30,937 bases of DNA from Clostridia bacterium (GTDB lineage Bacteria; Bacillota; Clostridia; Christensenellales; UBA1242). The notes beneath the pieces are model-generated. The model was not told where the DNA came from. It saw only the letters and a list, made by a program, of their open reading frames with translations, and did no database searches. The DNA lies in contig JAFQBZ010000210.1 in the NCBI GenBank assembly GCA_017399515.1, forward strand, positions 1 through 30,937, given 5' to 3'. Of this stretch, positions 1 to 6,688 are shown one piece after another (position 1 is the first letter of the stretch; each line of letters opens with the position of its first letter). The translations under genes were made by a program, and so were the position numbers.

Positions 1-1004
1 GCTCTGTATGCCCCTTCTTCACCGGTCAAGGTCACAAGGTCAACATCAACAGCAGTTTGCGGAATGTCATCTTTTTCATTCTCTCTTTCATACTCATTGG
101 CATATGGCATAAGTTTTGCAGAAACATCAATAAGGCGTTTAAGTTTTCGAAGAAGTTTTGTGCCTGACTTATTCACAATTCCAACTCTTGCTCCAAGGCT
201 ATCTTTCGCATAAACAGTGATGTTATGTGCTTTAAGTTTTGCCATGAGTTCGTCATTTTCATAAATGCTCTTTGTGAGTTTTTCGTCATAACACTCTCTG
301 CAAATAGTGAACTCAAATTTGCCGCCAGAGAGTTTTGCCCACTCTTTGTCAGCCTTTGCGTCAAGCATTGGGTCTGCCTTTCTAAGTGCCTTGATTTGAA
401 GTTCAAGATATTTGTTAAACTTCTTGTCATCACTAAACTCAAGTGCCTTTTCAAGTTCGTCAGCCATTTCTTGAAATTCGCCAAATGCATCAACAAAATC
501 AATCGCTTTAAGTTTATCTCCATCACGAACAACAATTGAGCGTTGGTTTAAAATTTCTTCAACTTGCTTTTCTTCGCCAGCGTCAAGCATATCACTAATA
601 ATTTTGTGGAACTCTTCCGCTTCAAGGTCTTCAGGGAAATATCCAAGCCCGTCAGGTTCATTCACTCCCTTTGCTAAGCGAGTTTGCTCACCAAGTGCGT
701 CAGGCGAAAACATACTCTTTTGCGACAAAAATAATTTTTTTGCTAAGATTGCTTTTTGATTGCCTGCTTGTTCTTCTTTTGTCAAAAAGTCTAAAAACTC
801 AAGGTTTTTAGGGTGACCAAGTTTAAGGTTAACACTTTCAAGTTTGTTTGCTGCTCTTGTTAAATGCATAAGCACCAAAAGGTCATTTTTTGAAAGTCTT
901 TTAACTTCTCTTGAATCTCTCTTTAAAAACTTAACACCTTTATAATATCTCTTGCTGGTTCTCTTTTTAAGTTCAGCAAGTGACATTTGAAATTTAAAAT
1001 CCAT
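1..1004 (-). CDS. Probable DPP III-like (peptidase family M49) protein, 3' end cut off
   Basis: Only the first 334 residues are present, because the frame is open through the left edge of the window. The ATG at 1004 follows a GGAG ribosome binding site. The visible part is a soluble, mostly helical, charged protein with no signal peptide. It has the layout I associate with bacterial DPP III-like zinc peptidases: an N-terminal segment with PDGLGYFPEDL, then a VVRDGDKLKAIDF stretch, then a W-containing segment followed by FEFTICRECYDEKL, where relatives carry a TIGPYE-Y-D motif. The zinc-binding HExxGH motif that would prove the family lies beyond the edge, so catalytic status cannot be judged. 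The gene is separated from recR by a terminator and is probably transcribed alone. The family call is from memory of the pattern and is moderate. Confidence 0.5.
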   Translation of the reverse strand, partial: MDFKFQMSLAELKKRTSKRYYKGVKFLKRDSREVKRLSKNDLLVLMHLTRAANKLESVNLKLGHPKNLEFLDFLTKEEQAGNQKAILAKKLFLSQKSMFSPDALGEQTRLAKGVNEPDGLGYFPEDLEAEEFHKIISDMLDAGEEKQVEEILNQRSIVVRDGDKLKAIDFVDAFGEFQEMADELEKALEFSDDKKFNKYLELQIKALRKADPMLDAKADKEWAKLSGGKFEFTICRECYDEKLTKSIYENDELMAKLKAHNITVYAKDSLGARVGIVNKSGTKLLRKLKRLIDVSAKLMPYANEYERENEKDDIPQTAVDVDLVTLTGEEGAYR

Positions 1005-1064
1005 AAAAATCTCCTTATAATATTCTATCCATAAAAAACAAAATCTTTCACATAAAAGAAACAA

Positions 1065-1092
1065 AAAAGACGCAATCACTCTTGCGTCTTTT
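1065..1092 (-). terminator. Rho-independent terminator after recR
   Basis: An 11-bp perfect stem (1065-1075 with 1082-1092, core AGACGCAA/TTGCGTCT) has a 6-nt loop. It is followed on the minus strand by a T run. It closes the ybaB-recR transcription unit. Confidence 0.85.
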
Positions 1093-1114
1093 GTTAGATT
1101 TTGAAATAAACTTT

Positions 1115-1711
1115 TTACATCTCTTTTCTGTCAGAAAGTGCTCTTGAAAGAGTGACTTCGTCAGCATATTCAAGTTCACTGCCCATAGAAATACCCTGAG
1201 CAATTCTCGAAACTTTAACGCCAAGTGGCTTTAAAAGTTTGGCAATATACATTGCTGTTGCTTCACCTTCAACATCAGGGTTTGTTGCAATAATAACTTC
1301 TTCGGTTCCATTTTCAGCAACCCTTGAAAGAAGTTCTTTAAGTCTAATATCATTTGGTCCAACACCTGCAAGAGGGTTAATTGTTCCGTGCAAAATGTGG
1401 TAAGCACCTTTGAACGAACTTGTGCGCTCAATAGCCATTGCATCTTTTGGTTCTTTCACCACGCAAATGGTTTTACTTGAACGCTCTCTGCAAACTCTGC
1501 AAGGGCTTGTTTCGGTATAGTTTCCACACACTTCACAAAACTTAATTTTTGCCTTCACATTCATAATGGCGTCAGCGAAGTTTTTTGCACCTTCGTCACT
1601 TGCTCGAATGATATGATAAGCATATCGTTCAGCAGTTTTTTTGCCCACGCTTGGAAGTTTTGAAAACTCATTAATCAGCCTTGCAATAGGTTCAATTTGA
1701 TTAATATCCAC
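1115..1711 (-). CDS. recR: Recombination protein RecR
   Basis: RecR acts with RecO (and RecF) to load RecA on single-stranded gaps. The 198-residue length is typical. The protein has the helix-hairpin-helix region near residues 18-32 (LPSVGKKTAERY). A four-cysteine zinc finger uses C59, C62, C71 and C74. A Toprim domain follows, with a conserved Glu in the VVKEPKD segment and NPDVEGE at about 144-150. The start is GTG at 1709-1711. It overlaps the TAG stop of ybaB by one base (TAGTG), so translation is probably coupled. The order dnaX-ybaB-recR is the classic bacterial arrangement. No defects are seen. Confidence 0.97.
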   Translation of the reverse strand: MDINQIEPIARLINEFSKLPSVGKKTAERYAYHIIRASDEGAKNFADAIMNVKAKIKFCEVCGNYTETSPCRVCRERSSKTICVVKEPKDAMAIERTSSFKGAYHILHGTINPLAGVGPNDIRLKELLSRVAENGTEEVIIATNPDVEGEATAMYIAKLLKPLGVKVSRIAQGISMGSELEYADEVTLSRALSDRKEM

Positions 1712-2043
1712 TAAATAAGTCCCCCAAATGCTCCAAGAGAACTTGCTTTCTTTTCATCAATCTTTGCTTTTGCGTCGTTATAAGCCGCAACCACAAGGTC
1801 TTCAAGCATTTCAATATCATCAGGGTCAACCACTGCTGGGTTAATTTTAACGCTAACCATTTCAAATGCACCGTTAACTTCAACCTTAACCATTTCGCCA
1901 CTTGCACTGCCTTCAAAAACAGTACTTTCAATTTCTTCTTTTGCTCTCATTGCATCTTGTTGCATTTTTTGCGCTTGCTTCATCATTGCTTGCATATTTC
2001 CGCCGCCGAAGCCGCCACCAAATCCACCAAATCTATTTGCCAT
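1711..2043 (-). CDS. ybaB: YbaB/EbfC family nucleoid-associated protein
   Basis: A 110-residue DNA-binding protein of the YbaB/EbfC family, thought to bind DNA as a dimer and often encoded between dnaX and recR. The N-terminus is unusually glycine/phenylalanine-rich (GFGGGFGGG at about residues 6-14). It is followed by the family hallmark Met/Gln-rich helix (MQAMMKQAQKMQQ) and the central GEMVKVEVNG strand region. The C-terminal DLVVAAYNDAKAKIDE helix also fits. The ATG is preceded by AAGGAG. The gene has its own promoter at 2076-2104 and shares one base with recR. Confidence 0.95.
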   Translation of the reverse strand: MANRFGGFGGGFGGGNMQAMMKQAQKMQQDAMRAKEEIESTVFEGSASGEMVKVEVNGAFEMVSVKINPAVVDPDDIEMLEDLVVAAYNDAKAKIDEKKASSLGAFGGLI

Positions 2044-2075
2044 AACAATCTCCTTATCAATCTTTTTACTTTTTT

Positions 2076-2104
2076 ATTATAATTTAAACTTAAAGTTTTT
2101 CCAA
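2076..2104 (-). promoter_or_regulatory. Promoter of ybaB-recR
   Basis: Minus strand TTGGAA, 17-nt spacer, TATAAT (-35 at 2099-2104, -10 at 2076-2081). It sits about 35 nt upstream of the ybaB ATG and lets ybaB-recR be transcribed independently of dnaX. Confidence 0.7.
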
Positions 2105-2154
2105 CAAAATTATAACCGAGTAACACATTTTGTTAGTTTTAATTATGTTTTTTG

Positions 2155-2646
2155 TTAATATCTTGACGATTTTTCTTTAATTATAAGTTTCCTTCCAAGA
2201 AGTCTTTTAAGTTCATCAACATCAGTTTTGTCTTCAACAACTTCTTGAACTTTAAAGCCCAAGCCCTTGCTTTCAAAAAAGTTAGAAATTTCAGCAAAAT
2301 ATCTTTCATTTTTTTGAAGGTCAATAATGTCTTTATCTTCCGAATAAATCACTGCAGTTTTGCCTTCAAGTTCAATCTTTGAAATCTGTCTGCAAAGCAT
2401 TAAAAGTGACATCGACCTTGCCTTTCGAAGCGTAACCAAAAGTTCTCCAAGCAACTTGATTGAACCATCATTTTTGCTTTGCGACGAACTGCTTTCGCTT
2501 TCATCAAAAATCGGTTTGTTTTGAATTTCCTTCCTAATGCTTGAAATTTCTGTTTCAAGTTTTTGCACAACTTGTTTTGTTTCTTCAATTTCAGTTTTTG
2601 AAAGTTTCTTTTCACTTGAGCCGTTATCTGGGAAACTTGAGATTCT
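2155..2646 (-). CDS. dnaX: dnaX tau-specific C-terminal region, in the +1 frame
   Basis: This frame is open from 2646 (just after a TGA at 2647-2649) to the TAA at 2155-2157. It overlaps the end of the upstream dnaX frame by about 20 nt. Its sequence continues naturally from the upstream protein: a Ser/Lys/Glu-rich linker (FPDNGSSEKKLSK), a coiled-coil-like segment, then a compact domain with LLGELLVTLRKA and KTAVIYSEDKDI. That layout is expected of the tau C-terminus, which contacts the polymerase alpha subunit. There is no convincing ATG/RBS start of its own; the nearest start is a GTG at 2568 inside the coiled coil. A single +1 shift joins it to the upstream frame to give 537 residues, close to a normal tau. 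Whether the shift is programmed, a mutation or a sequence error cannot be told here. Confidence 0.75.
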   Translation of the reverse strand, partial: RISSFPDNGSSEKKLSKTEIEETKQVVQKLETEISSIRKEIQNKPIFDESESSSSQSKNDGSIKLLGELLVTLRKARSMSLLMLCRQISKIELEGKTAVIYSEDKDIIDLQKNERYFAEISNFFESKGLGFKVQEVVEDKTDVDELKRLLGRKLIIKEKSSRY

Positions 2647-3769
2647 TCACAAACTCTTCAAGTTTTTCAACTCTTACTTCTAAACTAGCGTCAGTAATAA
2701 CTTTAATAATTGCAGTTTCAAGCACAATTCTTGGCTGAACTGAATAACGAAGTTCTTGCTCAATTTCACTGAGCACTTCAATCGCTTTAACCATAACGGC
2801 ATAATTTTCTTTTGTTGCTTGTGCTTTCATCTTTTCAAAAATGTCATCTTTAACAACCACAATTTCACGAGATTTATCAGAAAGAGTGTAAACCAAAAGC
2901 AAATCTCTAAAATATGAAATCAAGTCATTTGAAAACACGAGTGGACTTTTGCCCTGTGAGAGCACACTATCAAGTTCAACAAGCGCTTCGCCCACATTCT
3001 TTGTTAAAATGTGGTCTGTAATTTTAATAAGCACTTCACGCTCTGAAACACCAAGAACCGCAAGCACTTTTTGATAAGTCAGTTCATCACCTGCAAATGA
3101 AACACAACGGTCAGCAATTGAAAGAGTGTCACGAACTGAACCTTCGCCTGCCCTTGCAATAATGTTTATTGCTTGCTCGTCATATTTCACTTTTTCACTG
3201 TCTAAAACTTTTTTGAGAAGCGATGACAAATCTTCAAGTGAAACAAGTTTAAAATCAAATCTTAAACATCTTGAAAGAATAGTTGCAGGAAGTTTGTGAA
3301 CTTCGGTTGTGGCTAAAACAAACACAGTGTGTGCTGGTGGCTCTTCAAGAGTTTTGAGGAGTGCGTTGAACGCAGATGTTGAAAGCATATGAACTTCGTC
3401 AATAATATAAACTTTATACTTTCCAACCACAGGTGGATATTTCACTTTTTCACGAAGTTCACGAATTTCATCAACGCCGTTGTTTGAAGCAGCGTCAATT
3501 TCTAAAACATCAATGTTTGTGCCATCAAGTGACTTGCAAACATCACACTCAAGGCATGGCGAACCGTCTTTCGAGTTCACGCAGTTAATCGCTTTCGCAA
3601 AAATTTTCGCGGTGCTGGTTTTTCCTGTTCCACGGCTTCCACAAAAAAGATATGCGTGTGAAATTTTATCTAACTTGATTTGGTTGATTAAGGTTTTCAC
3701 AATGTGGTCTTGACCAATCACTTCATTAAAAGTTCTTGGACGATATTTTCTATAAAGTGCCAAATACAT
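2624..3769 (-). CDS. dnaX: DNA polymerase III gamma/tau subunit, ATPase and collar part (gamma-like product)
   Basis: This is the clamp-loader motor subunit. The 381-residue product has the RFC-type AAA+ module: Walker A GSRGTGKT at 44-51, zinc-binding cysteines C63, C72, C75 and C78, Walker B with IIDEVH at about 122-127, sensor-1 TTE near 154 and the LSRC arginine-finger motif at 165-168. Domain III (collar) follows and ends in VEKLEEFVKNL. The frame then stops at TAA (2624-2626), while the missing tau region continues in the +1 frame. The 0-frame product is therefore equivalent to gamma. The ATG at 3769 has GGAG upstream. It lies 68 nt after the sigma-factor gene, probably in the same operon. 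Confidence 0.93.
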   Translation of the reverse strand: MYLALYRKYRPRTFNEVIGQDHIVKTLINQIKLDKISHAYLFCGSRGTGKTSTAKIFAKAINCVNSKDGSPCLECDVCKSLDGTNIDVLEIDAASNNGVDEIRELREKVKYPPVVGKYKVYIIDEVHMLSTSAFNALLKTLEEPPAHTVFVLATTEVHKLPATILSRCLRFDFKLVSLEDLSSLLKKVLDSEKVKYDEQAINIIARAGEGSVRDTLSIADRCVSFAGDELTYQKVLAVLGVSEREVLIKITDHILTKNVGEALVELDSVLSQGKSPLVFSNDLISYFRDLLLVYTLSDKSREIVVVKDDIFEKMKAQATKENYAVMVKAIEVLSEIEQELRYSVQPRIVLETAIIKVITDASLEVRVEKLEEFVKNLKFPR

Positions 3770-3780
3770 AAGCGTTCTCC

Positions 3781-3840
3781 TTGATTTTTGCTATTTTTCA
3801 ACATTTTCTAGTGTTATTTTTATTATTTTTGCGTTTTTTA
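3781..3840 (-). repeat. Post-stop A-rich repeat, copy A (after sigma factor)
   Basis: Starting with the TAA stop of the sigma-factor gene, the minus strand reads TAAAAAACGCAAAAAT. It then has an AAAAATAACA block and finally TTGAAAAATA. The same ordered blocks occur at three other minus-strand stop codons (5155-5208, 6637-6688, 19946-19996). This copy sits inside an operon, between the sigma-factor gene and dnaX. Confidence 0.7.
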
Positions 3841-4392
3841 TTTTAATTTATTTTTAATTCTTTGAAGAGTGTTATCAATCGCTTTAACTTCTTTATTCAA
3901 ATTTTTAGCAATTTCTGCTTGCTTTTCACCATCAAGATAATGCTCTAAAACTTCTTTTTCATAAGGCGACAATTTCTTTTCACATTTTCTTATTCGCTCA
4001 TCAAACTTTTCTTTGTCAATAAAAAGGTCGAGTGGGTCATTTGATGTGTTTCGGTCAGCAATCACTTCAAGAAGTGTTTGCTCTTCACCTTCATCATCAA
4101 AAGTGGTGAATGGCACCGACTCATTAAGTGCTTTATTTTTGCCGGTATTCGCTTTTTTGATTGCGTCTAAAATTTGTCTTTTCACGCAAAGTTTCACAAA
4201 CGCGTCAAACTTTTGCTCAAACAAACTTTCTCCATTATAATCATTGCAGGCTTCAATAATGCCAATCACACCTTCTTCAAAAAGGTCTTCGGCTGTGCCA
4301 CCAACAATATAATATTTTCGTGAAAGCGAACTGACATATTTCGAATATTTCTGCACCACTTTCACAACATCACTAGGATTCACATTTTTCAA
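3838..4392 (-). CDS. SigH (Spo0H)-like sigma-70 family factor
   Basis: A 184-residue sigma factor. Region 2 is seen in the segment with DLFEEGVIGIIEACNDYN and FDAFVKLCVKRQILDAIKK, which matches the -10-binding/core-binding region of SigH-type factors. Region 4 is the C-terminal helix-turn-helix (LSPYEKEVLEHYLDGEKQ and the AEIAKNLNKEVKAID stretch). The start is TTG at 4390-4392, because AGAGG lies 8 nt upstream and no better ATG exists. The position after rlmB matches the mrnC-rlmB-(yacP)-sigH order of Bacillota, here without yacP. SigH directs post-exponential and pre-sporulation genes in known species; that role is only inferred here. A copy of the post-stop repeat begins at its TAA. Confidence 0.85.
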   Translation of the reverse strand: MKNVNPSDVVKVVQKYSKYVSSLSRKYYIVGGTAEDLFEEGVIGIIEACNDYNGESLFEQKFDAFVKLCVKRQILDAIKKANTGKNKALNESVPFTTFDDEGEEQTLLEVIADRNTSNDPLDLFIDKEKFDERIRKCEKKLSPYEKEVLEHYLDGEKQAEIAKNLNKEVKAIDNTLQRIKNKLK

Positions 4393-4417
4393 AACTTTAT
4401 CCTCTCTTTGGTTTTAA

Positions 4418-5140
4418 TTAACTTCTTTGTCTAACTGCTTCATAAAGCACAATGCCAGCACTAACACTTGCATTGAGTGAATTTACCCTTCCAAACATAG
4501 GAATGGAAATGATTCCGTCACAAATCTTTCTTGTGAGTGAGTGAACACCAGTGCCCTCTCCACCAATAACAAGAGCAATGTCACCTTTAAGGTTGGTTTT
4601 GCCCATTGGCGAGCCGTCCATATCAGCAGCATAAACCCAAACATTTCTTTGCTTTAAATCTTCAAGGGTTTGGTTAAGGTTTGAAACTTTAATCACAGGC
4701 ATATAAGCAGTTGCACCAGCAGAAGTTCTTATAACCGTTTCATTAACAGTTGCACTTCTTCTTGCAGGAATAATCACACCACTTGCCCCAGCACATTCAG
4801 CAACACGAATAACTGAACCTAAATTGTGAGGGTCTAAAACTTCATCAAGCACCACAAACAAAAGGTCTTTGCCTTTTGCTTTTTCACTGTTTATAACCTC
4901 GTCAAGATTTGCATATTTAAACTCTGTGTAAAAAGCAATGATTCCCTGATGATGACCGGTTTCACTTGCCTTATCAAGCCCACGCTTGTCAACATAATCA
5001 ACTTTAATGCCTTTATCTCTTGCAATTTGAACAAGTGAACGAAGTTCATTATCTCTTGAACCATTTTCAATTGAAATTTTTTCAATGGTTGCCCCTGAGC
5101 CAAGAAGTTCACGAACAGGGTTTTTTCCTTCTGCTTTCAT
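4418..5140 (-). CDS. rlmB: 23S rRNA 2'-O-methyltransferase RlmB/YacO (SpoU family)
   Basis: An AdoMet-dependent ribose methyltransferase of the TrmH/SpoU family; RlmB methylates G2251 of 23S rRNA in E. coli. Its 240 residues comprise a short L30e-like substrate-binding N-domain (KNPVRELLGSG...) and a SPOUT knot domain. Three motifs are intact: motif 1 LDPHNLGSVIR with the catalytic Arg, motif 2 LVIGGEGTG, and motif 3 SIPMFGRVNSLNASVSAG. The ATG lies 65 nt after mrnC and the sigma factor starts 25 nt later, so all are likely in one transcript from the 5636-5664 promoter. TrmH-like subfamily members cannot be excluded, but the mrnC context favours RlmB. Confidence 0.93.
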   Translation of the reverse strand: MKAEGKNPVRELLGSGATIEKISIENGSRDNELRSLVQIARDKGIKVDYVDKRGLDKASETGHHQGIIAFYTEFKYANLDEVINSEKAKGKDLLFVVLDEVLDPHNLGSVIRVAECAGASGVIIPARRSATVNETVIRTSAGATAYMPVIKVSNLNQTLEDLKQRNVWVYAADMDGSPMGKTNLKGDIALVIGGEGTGVHSLTRKICDGIISIPMFGRVNSLNASVSAGIVLYEAVRQRS

Positions 5141-5154
5141 AGTTTTACCTCAAT

Positions 5155-5208
5155 TTTTTATTTTTTCATTATTTAATGTTATTTTTTTATTAATTTTTGC
5201 GTTTTTTA
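5155..5208 (-). repeat. Post-stop A-rich repeat, copy B (after mrnC)
   Basis: Begins with the TAA of mrnC: TAAAAAACGCAAAAAT, then an A-rich block with AAAAATAACA, then AATGAAAAAATA. This copy lies between mrnC and rlmB within an operon, so it is not simply a terminator. Confidence 0.7.
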
Positions 5209-5616
5209 TTCAGCCTCAAGTTCTTCAAGTGAAAGTATTAAAATTTGGTTAAGCCTTGCCTTTTCGCCCGTCAAGTGCAAATAGCCAATAAGTGCTTCAA
5301 GTGCTGTTGCATAAATATATTCAGCATAACTGAAATTTTTTGCCTTTGAATGAATGTGTGTGTTTCTTGCCCTTCTTGCAATGTCTTGTTCTTCTTCTGT
5401 CAAACTCTCTTCAATTTTCTTAAAGGTTTTAAACTGCGAACCGGCTTTAACAACTGACGAAACCATCTTATTCATTTTGTTGACTTTAACACCAAACTTG
5501 TCAGCAATATATGTTCGAACAAAGAGTGTTTGAACGCTGTCACCAATCATTGCAAGAACGAGTGGTTGCATTGTTTTTGCTTTGGCTTTATCCATTATAA
5601 AATCAATATTTTCCAT
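5206..5616 (-). CDS. mrnC: Mini-ribonuclease III (MrnC)
   Basis: A 136-residue RNase III catalytic domain without the double-stranded-RNA-binding domain, as in the Mini-III family that matures 23S rRNA ends. The diagnostic segments are LAMIGDSVQTLFVRTYI near the N-terminus, ARRARNTHIHSKAKN in the middle and YIYATALEALIGYLHLTG, which carries the second acidic site. The ATG at 5616 is preceded by AAGG and by a strong promoter at 5636-5664. It is the first gene of the minus-strand housekeeping operon. The usual neighbour cysS is absent; a divergent amidase gene replaces it. Confidence 0.92.
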   Translation of the reverse strand: MENIDFIMDKAKAKTMQPLVLAMIGDSVQTLFVRTYIADKFGVKVNKMNKMVSSVVKAGSQFKTFKKIEESLTEEEQDIARRARNTHIHSKAKNFSYAEYIYATALEALIGYLHLTGEKARLNQILILSLEELEAE

Positions 5617-5635
5617 ACTTTCACCTTACGAGATT

Positions 5636-5664
5636 ATTATATCATTTTTCACATCATATTGCAA
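5636..5664 (-). promoter_or_regulatory. Promoter of the mrnC-rlmB-sigma-dnaX operon
   Basis: Minus strand TTGCAA (5659-5664), 17-nt spacer, TATAAT (5636-5641), with TG one base upstream of the -10. It is placed about 20 nt before the mrnC start. Confidence 0.75.
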
Positions 5665-5767
5665 TAATTAAATTTGCCCCAAATATATAATAAATAAAAA
5701 ACATAAACCACCTTAAAGTATATTTCAAATTTATTTTGCACATATTAACACTAAAGGACCTTTATTT

Positions 5768-6589
5768 ATGAAAAAATTATTAAATTTCATTATTTTCTTT
5801 AATATATTCTTTATTTTTTGCGGTTTTTTTGTGTGCAATTTTGCACCACCACCTGTTAAAACACCACTCAAGCAAACAGACGCCACAGATGTAACGGCAA
5901 GCGAATTTGAAATTAAAGAATATCAAAACTTCGAACATGGAATTTACACCAGCACAAATGCTGAAGATTTTGAAACCGAAACCAAACCAACTGACACACC
6001 CAAAAACCAGAACTATACTATTGTGATAGACGCCGGTCATGGTGGACCAGACCCTGGTTCAATTGGCTATAAAACCAAAGTGCTTGAAGCCGATATCAAT
6101 TTAAAAATGTCAAAACTTTTAAAAGAAAAACTTGAAAAAGCAGGAATCAGTGTTGTTATGACTCGAACTTCAAACGATGCCCTTGCTGAAGGCAGAGGCA
6201 AGTCATTCAAAAAACGAGATATGGAACTTCGAAAAGAAATCATAAAGCAAGCAAGACCAAATATGGTTATCAGTTTGCATCAAAACAGTTTCACAAACCA
6301 CACCCTTCGTGGAGCACAAGTTTTTTATGACAAGAAAAGCGAAATCAGCAAACAGATTGCCGACATGATTCAAAAAGAGTTTTTGAAAAACTTAGAGCAC
6401 AGCAACAAGGCAATCAGCCCAGGAAACTATTATATGCTCAAATGCACTGCCGCCCCATCGGTGATTGTTGAATGTGGATTTTTGTCACACGAAGACGAAG
6501 AAAAACTTTTGCAAAATGAAGATTATCAACACAAAATCACAAACGCAATTTGTGCCGGCATTTTAAATTTCATTTCAACAATTAAATAA
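5768..6589 (+). CDS. CwlD-like N-acetylmuramoyl-L-alanine amidase (Amidase_3)
   Basis: A zinc amidase that cuts the bond between muramic acid and the stem peptide. One N-terminal hydrophobic segment (about 4-24) acts as an anchor or signal. It is followed by a Pro/Thr-rich linker and the catalytic domain from about residue 84. Zinc ligands H91 (IDAGHGG), E107 (VLEADIN) and H171 (ISLHQNSF) and the catalytic E235 (VIVECGFLS) are all present. Size (273) and architecture resemble CwlD, which makes spore-cortex delta-lactam. However, an ordinary wall-remodelling role is equally possible, since no sporulation neighbours are visible beyond the SigH-like factor. The gene stands alone, divergent from mrnC, and ends at a bidirectional terminator. 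Confidence 0.9.
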   Translation: MKKLLNFIIFFNIFFIFCGFFVCNFAPPPVKTPLKQTDATDVTASEFEIKEYQNFEHGIYTSTNAEDFETETKPTDTPKNQNYTIVIDAGHGGPDPGSIGYKTKVLEADINLKMSKLLKEKLEKAGISVVMTRTSNDALAEGRGKSFKKRDMELRKEIIKQARPNMVISLHQNSFTNHTLRGAQVFYDKKSEISKQIADMIQKEFLKNLEHSNKAISPGNYYMLKCTAAPSVIVECGFLSHEDEEKLLQNEDYQHKITNAICAGILNFISTIK

Positions 6590-6600
6590 AAACAGACACA

Positions 6601-6636
6601 AAAAAAGACCAAATTTCACTATTTTTGGTCTTTTTT
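6601..6636. terminator. Bidirectional terminator between amidase and transglutaminase-like gene
   Basis: A 13-bp perfect stem (6601-6613 with 6624-6636, core GACCAAA/TTTGGTC) has A and T runs on the two sides. It can therefore terminate both convergent transcripts. Confidence 0.85.
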
Positions 6637-6688
6637 CTATTTTTTCATTATTTTTGATATATTTTTCTTTGATTTTTGCAGTTTTTTA
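6637..6688 (-). repeat. Post-stop A-rich repeat, copy C (after transglutaminase-like gene)
   Basis: Begins with the TAA of the 528-residue gene: TAAAAAACTGCAAAAAT (one extra T relative to the other copies), then GAAAAATA, then AATGAAAAAATA. It lies between the stop codon and the terminator. Confidence 0.7.

Noticed and set aside
225..539. Open frame on the plus strand opposite the left-edge gene
   Set aside because: The minus-strand frame is open over the full 1004 nt with an RBS and family-like motifs. The plus frame is Phe/Lys-rich, has no RBS and is a shadow.
2155..2568. Independent short gene starting at GTG 2568 downstream of dnaX
   Set aside because: It lacks an RBS, starts inside a coiled-coil segment, and its upstream in-frame sequence joins smoothly to dnaX, so it is the tau end of dnaX.
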